A stretch of DNA of 64,000 nucleotides, from contig CP075495.1 in assembly GCA_021613535.1 (NCBI GenBank), forward strand, positions 9,238,001 to 9,302,000, given 5' to 3'. Within the stretch, counting starts at the first letter, position 1. Each line of letters starts with the position of its first letter. Position numbers and translations under genes: made by a program. The DNA comes from Adineta vaga (lineage: Eukaryota > Rotifera). Of this stretch, positions 61,327-64,000 are shown piece by piece. A model generated the notes under the pieces. The model saw only the letters and a program-made list of their open reading frames with translations, was not told where the DNA came from and made no database searches.

Positions 61327-62487
61327 GCTACCAATTCATCTTCAAACGGTCAATCTTCAGGATCTTCTGGTGGATTTGGAACTACAATTCTTCAAAAATA
61401 TTTGATTCTATACGGTAACATATTTCTATTTCTCTTCGGATACTTTGGTCAAATCAACAGTATTATTGAGTATCTACAAGCTGTTTGTTCATATGCGTTA
61501 CTACAGTATATCAGATACCATATATTTATTAGTTCGTACTTATGATTTTCTTTACATTGGAATTAGTCTTACACCAATTAGTTCTCAAAAAATTCAGATG
61601 CAACCAATGCTCTTTGCCGTTTACGCTCATTCATTCAATCAGTAGCCATATGTACATCAGCTTGGCTTCGTATTCGATTTCCATTTCAAGTTAAACAATT
61701 ATGTACAAGAAAACGTATGCTATTTGGTGCACTTTTTATTGTCCTGTGTGCAGTTGCATTCAATTCTCATCGTCTGCTACCAAGCTTCGGAATTATGTAG
61801 GGATCAACGATTTGTATTCCATTATCAGATGTAACATATACATTCTTTTACAGACAAGTATGTTCATTATTTTTAGTCGTGAGAAAATTGAAATTTCTTA
61901 TTATGATATTATTCTAGGTGTGGAATATTTTATTAGCATGCCTTCAAATCGTTTTACCAACAATCATGCTTCTAATTATAACAATTGCCATGTTTATTCG
62001 TCTAAAAGATCATCAAAGAAAGAGACAAAAATTGAATCAAAATCGTCGTAGTGCTTCTATTGATCGACACATGTTAATAATCATGTTAACAAGTATAATT
62101 TTATTTTTCTTCACCCAAATTCTTTTAAGTTTATTCAACATGCTTATATCACCTGTTTTACGATCTAAATTACCAATAACTAAAGCAAACGAATTAACAA
62201 CAGTCGTCAGTTATATTGCATCGATTAACTACGGTGTAAGAAATTATTTTTCTTCTCAAAACTATGATTTTTATCTTCATTTTCTATAGACAACATTCTA
62301 CATTCATTGTCTGACAAGTGGTTTATTTCGACAAGAATTTTACAATGTAATGCGATATATATTACGATCAAATTGTAGACGCATAGGTGTTGTTTTACAA
62401 ATGATTGGACCAATACAGTTACAAGTAATACAAACAGCCGTGCAAAAAAGTCGAAATAAAGGTAGAATTGAAATTGATAACAACTAA
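61327..62487 (+). pseudogene. Broken class A GPCR
   Basis: The remnant keeps seven-helix receptor homology across three exons (to 61857, 61918-62235, 62290-62487). TM1 appears as ILYGNIFLFLFGYFG, TM2/3 as SISDTIYLLVRTYDFLYIG, TM3/4 as SVAICTSAWLRIRFPF and RKRMLFGALFIVLCAVAF, TM5 as LLACLQIVLPTIMLLIITIAM, and TM6 from HMLIIMLTSIILFF. Damage: the frame changes between about 61475 and 61508, again at a run of six A (61587-61592), and an in-frame TAG follows at 61798-61800. No start ATG is found in frame with TM1. The second half (TM5-TM7 and tail to the TAA at 62487) is intact with normal splice sites. It is a probable pseudogene of the rotifer-type receptor expansion. Several independent lesions make sequencing error an unlikely full explanation. 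Confidence 0.82.
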
Positions 62488-62533
62488 AACTCTGGTTTTT
62501 CATGCGATAATCTTTTTTTTTGTATTTCATTTA

Positions 62534-63984
62534 TTAGAAAAGTTTCTTTCGATATCGTTCTTGACCTGATGTCATATATCGAGCTGCACTCATTGTTGTA
62601 CATGTTGAATATGTAGCACGTTCTTGTCCATGTTGCATATACATATTGGTCATTGTTGTTTTAAATTCATGTTGACTCGAATATTTATATTCTAAATCAC
62701 GTATTAATTCTTGACAAAGTGGGTCTTGTGCAGATACGGATGCACGAATTTTATCTAATTGACCTTTAACTAATTCATTAGCACGTTCATAATCAGTTGT
62801 GTCAACTGCTTGTTTTAATACTTCACTTGTTTCAGCTCGATTACGTTGTATATCAAGTGCATAATTAACTTGTAAAAGTGATGATTGAGGATCTAGTTGA
62901 TTAGGACGAGCAATTGTAAACGATACTGATGGTGTATGAAGTGTTTGATCAGTATTAGCATCAGTATACTCCAATGATACATGACCTAAAAATTCAAATC
63001 GAATAAAAAGACTATTTTTGATCGGTTTGTCGTTTATTTCTTCCTTACCAATCGTATGTTCATCCAAATCATCTGACTCAGATGATTGTAGTTTTGGTAT
63101 TTTTACTTGAAAAACAAGATTTCGACTTTCATCTGCATTCAAATCTGTCATCTTAAATGTAATCTGACGGGATGGTAAATGCTTTGGCTCATAATCATAA
63201 GTTGTATGTGTATGAGTGATCTGATAGTCGTTTTCAAATTCTAATTTAATACGTAGATTTTTAGCAATACATGTAAATAATCCACCAATTGCTGCAGCAA
63301 ATGATGGACCAATTGCATCCATTCGATCAATATATGTAAAAGTACCACCATAACCCTGTTCAGCTATTTGTGATAGTAATGCAGCATTATGATCAGAACC
63401 GTAACCAAATGTGTGGCAAACAATACCGTCAGGCAAAGACTTCATTAAACGACTATAATCATGACTCTGATTATCTTGTCCATCGGTAAGAAGAAGCATA
63501 GCGCCTAAAGGATTTGTTGTTTGACGGTTTCTAAACAAGTCAATGGCCATTTGAAGACCGCTACCAATGTATGTACCGCCACTTGCATGAATTCGTTCTC
63601 TGATTGCGCCACGGACAACTTCTTTCCTTTTGAAAATACATGATATATTAATAAATAAAATATCGAAAAAATGATTTACTTTTGTGTAGTCATCAATTTC
63701 AAACCGTCAGAACGATCGTAGGCATTGGTATCAAATGAAACAATTGCTAATCGATCAAGTGCTGTTAATTGATCAACAATATAATTTAATGTATCTTTTA
63801 GGAGAGATATTTTCTGTCCTCCCATGGATCCACTTTGATCCACCACACAGATAAGATCAATTGGAACATGTAATTCATCAAGTTCTTTTTCATTGGTTAT
63901 ATTTGAAAATAATGAAGGAGCTTTCAAACTCACCATTCCATAAATATTCGATTCTTTCGTTGATTCCTGTGCACCAAATTCCAT
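62534..63984 (-). CDS. VWA-domain protein with C-terminal Vwaint-like region (5' truncated)
   Basis: Two exons are visible (63984-63680, 63626-62534; 1398 nt, 465 residues from the first ATG). The frame stays open to the window edge upstream (TLTTT before MEFGAQES), so this Met may be internal and the gene probably continues outside. The VWA domain has a complete MIDAS: DQSGSMG, a threonine in SGGTYIGSG, and LLLTDGQD. It is followed by a beta-rich segment and a helical C-terminus (LLQVNYALDIQRNRAETSEVLKQAVDTTDY...LCQELIRDLEYKYSSQHEF) typical of the region after VWA in VWA/Vwaint proteins. No signal peptide or transmembrane helix is seen in the visible part, so it is probably intracellular. 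Ligand and role are unknown. Confidence 0.85.
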
Positions 63985-64000
63985 TGTGGTTGTTAGGGTA

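Noticed and set aside
1-64000. tRNA, rRNA or CRISPR features
   Set aside because: No cloverleaf with A/B boxes, ribosomal RNA block or regularly spaced repeats was noticed on reading; a tRNAscan or Infernal run would settle it.

Overview
The window looks like nuclear DNA of a small metazoan, most probably a bdelloid rotifer. It is AT-rich, and its genes are compact with many GT-AG introns, mostly of 45-90 nt. It holds a cellular RNA-dependent RNA polymerase, an Argonaute and several divergent class A GPCRs, a combination expected in bdelloids. The taxon is an inference. The proteins recognised are all animal families. I built each spliced model by hand. For every intact multi-exon model the exon lengths sum to a multiple of three, which is the main internal check on the structures.

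Left third (1-24.9 kb). The 3' part of an RdRP gene (+) is followed by a small tetraspan protein (-). A 22-exon MICAL flavoprotein monooxygenase (-) then spans 6.2-17.0 kb and carries a complete GPCR gene (+) inside one intron. A 311-bp divergent spacer leads to three plus-strand genes: a MIIP homologue, a YLPM1/ZAP3 homologue and an ARMT1 (DUF89) homologue with a one-base frameshift.

Middle (26-45 kb). This part holds an 11-exon MYND-finger protein with a very long disordered tail (-), a single-pass membrane protein (+), a tensin-type SH2 protein (-), about 5 kb of repeat-rich non-coding DNA and a second GPCR (-).

Right part (48.8-64 kb). Here lie a complete 10-exon Argonaute (+), two tandem ZIP (SLC39) metal transporters (-) separated by a decayed Tc1/mariner-like element, a CRYZ quinone oxidoreductase (-), a broken GPCR (+) and a VWA-domain protein (-) that runs off the right edge.

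Functional links. RdRP and Argonaute are two halves of a secondary small-RNA pathway, although they lie 45 kb apart and are not an operon. MICAL and the tensin-type protein both point to actin and adhesion biology. Three neighbouring genes (MIIP-like, YLPM1-like and MYND) each carry a canonical PP1-docking motif. The most unusual observations are a hydrophobic C-terminal tail on the RdRP, a MICAL with two LIM domains, the tightly nested GPCR, and ZIP paralogues with altered metal ligands.
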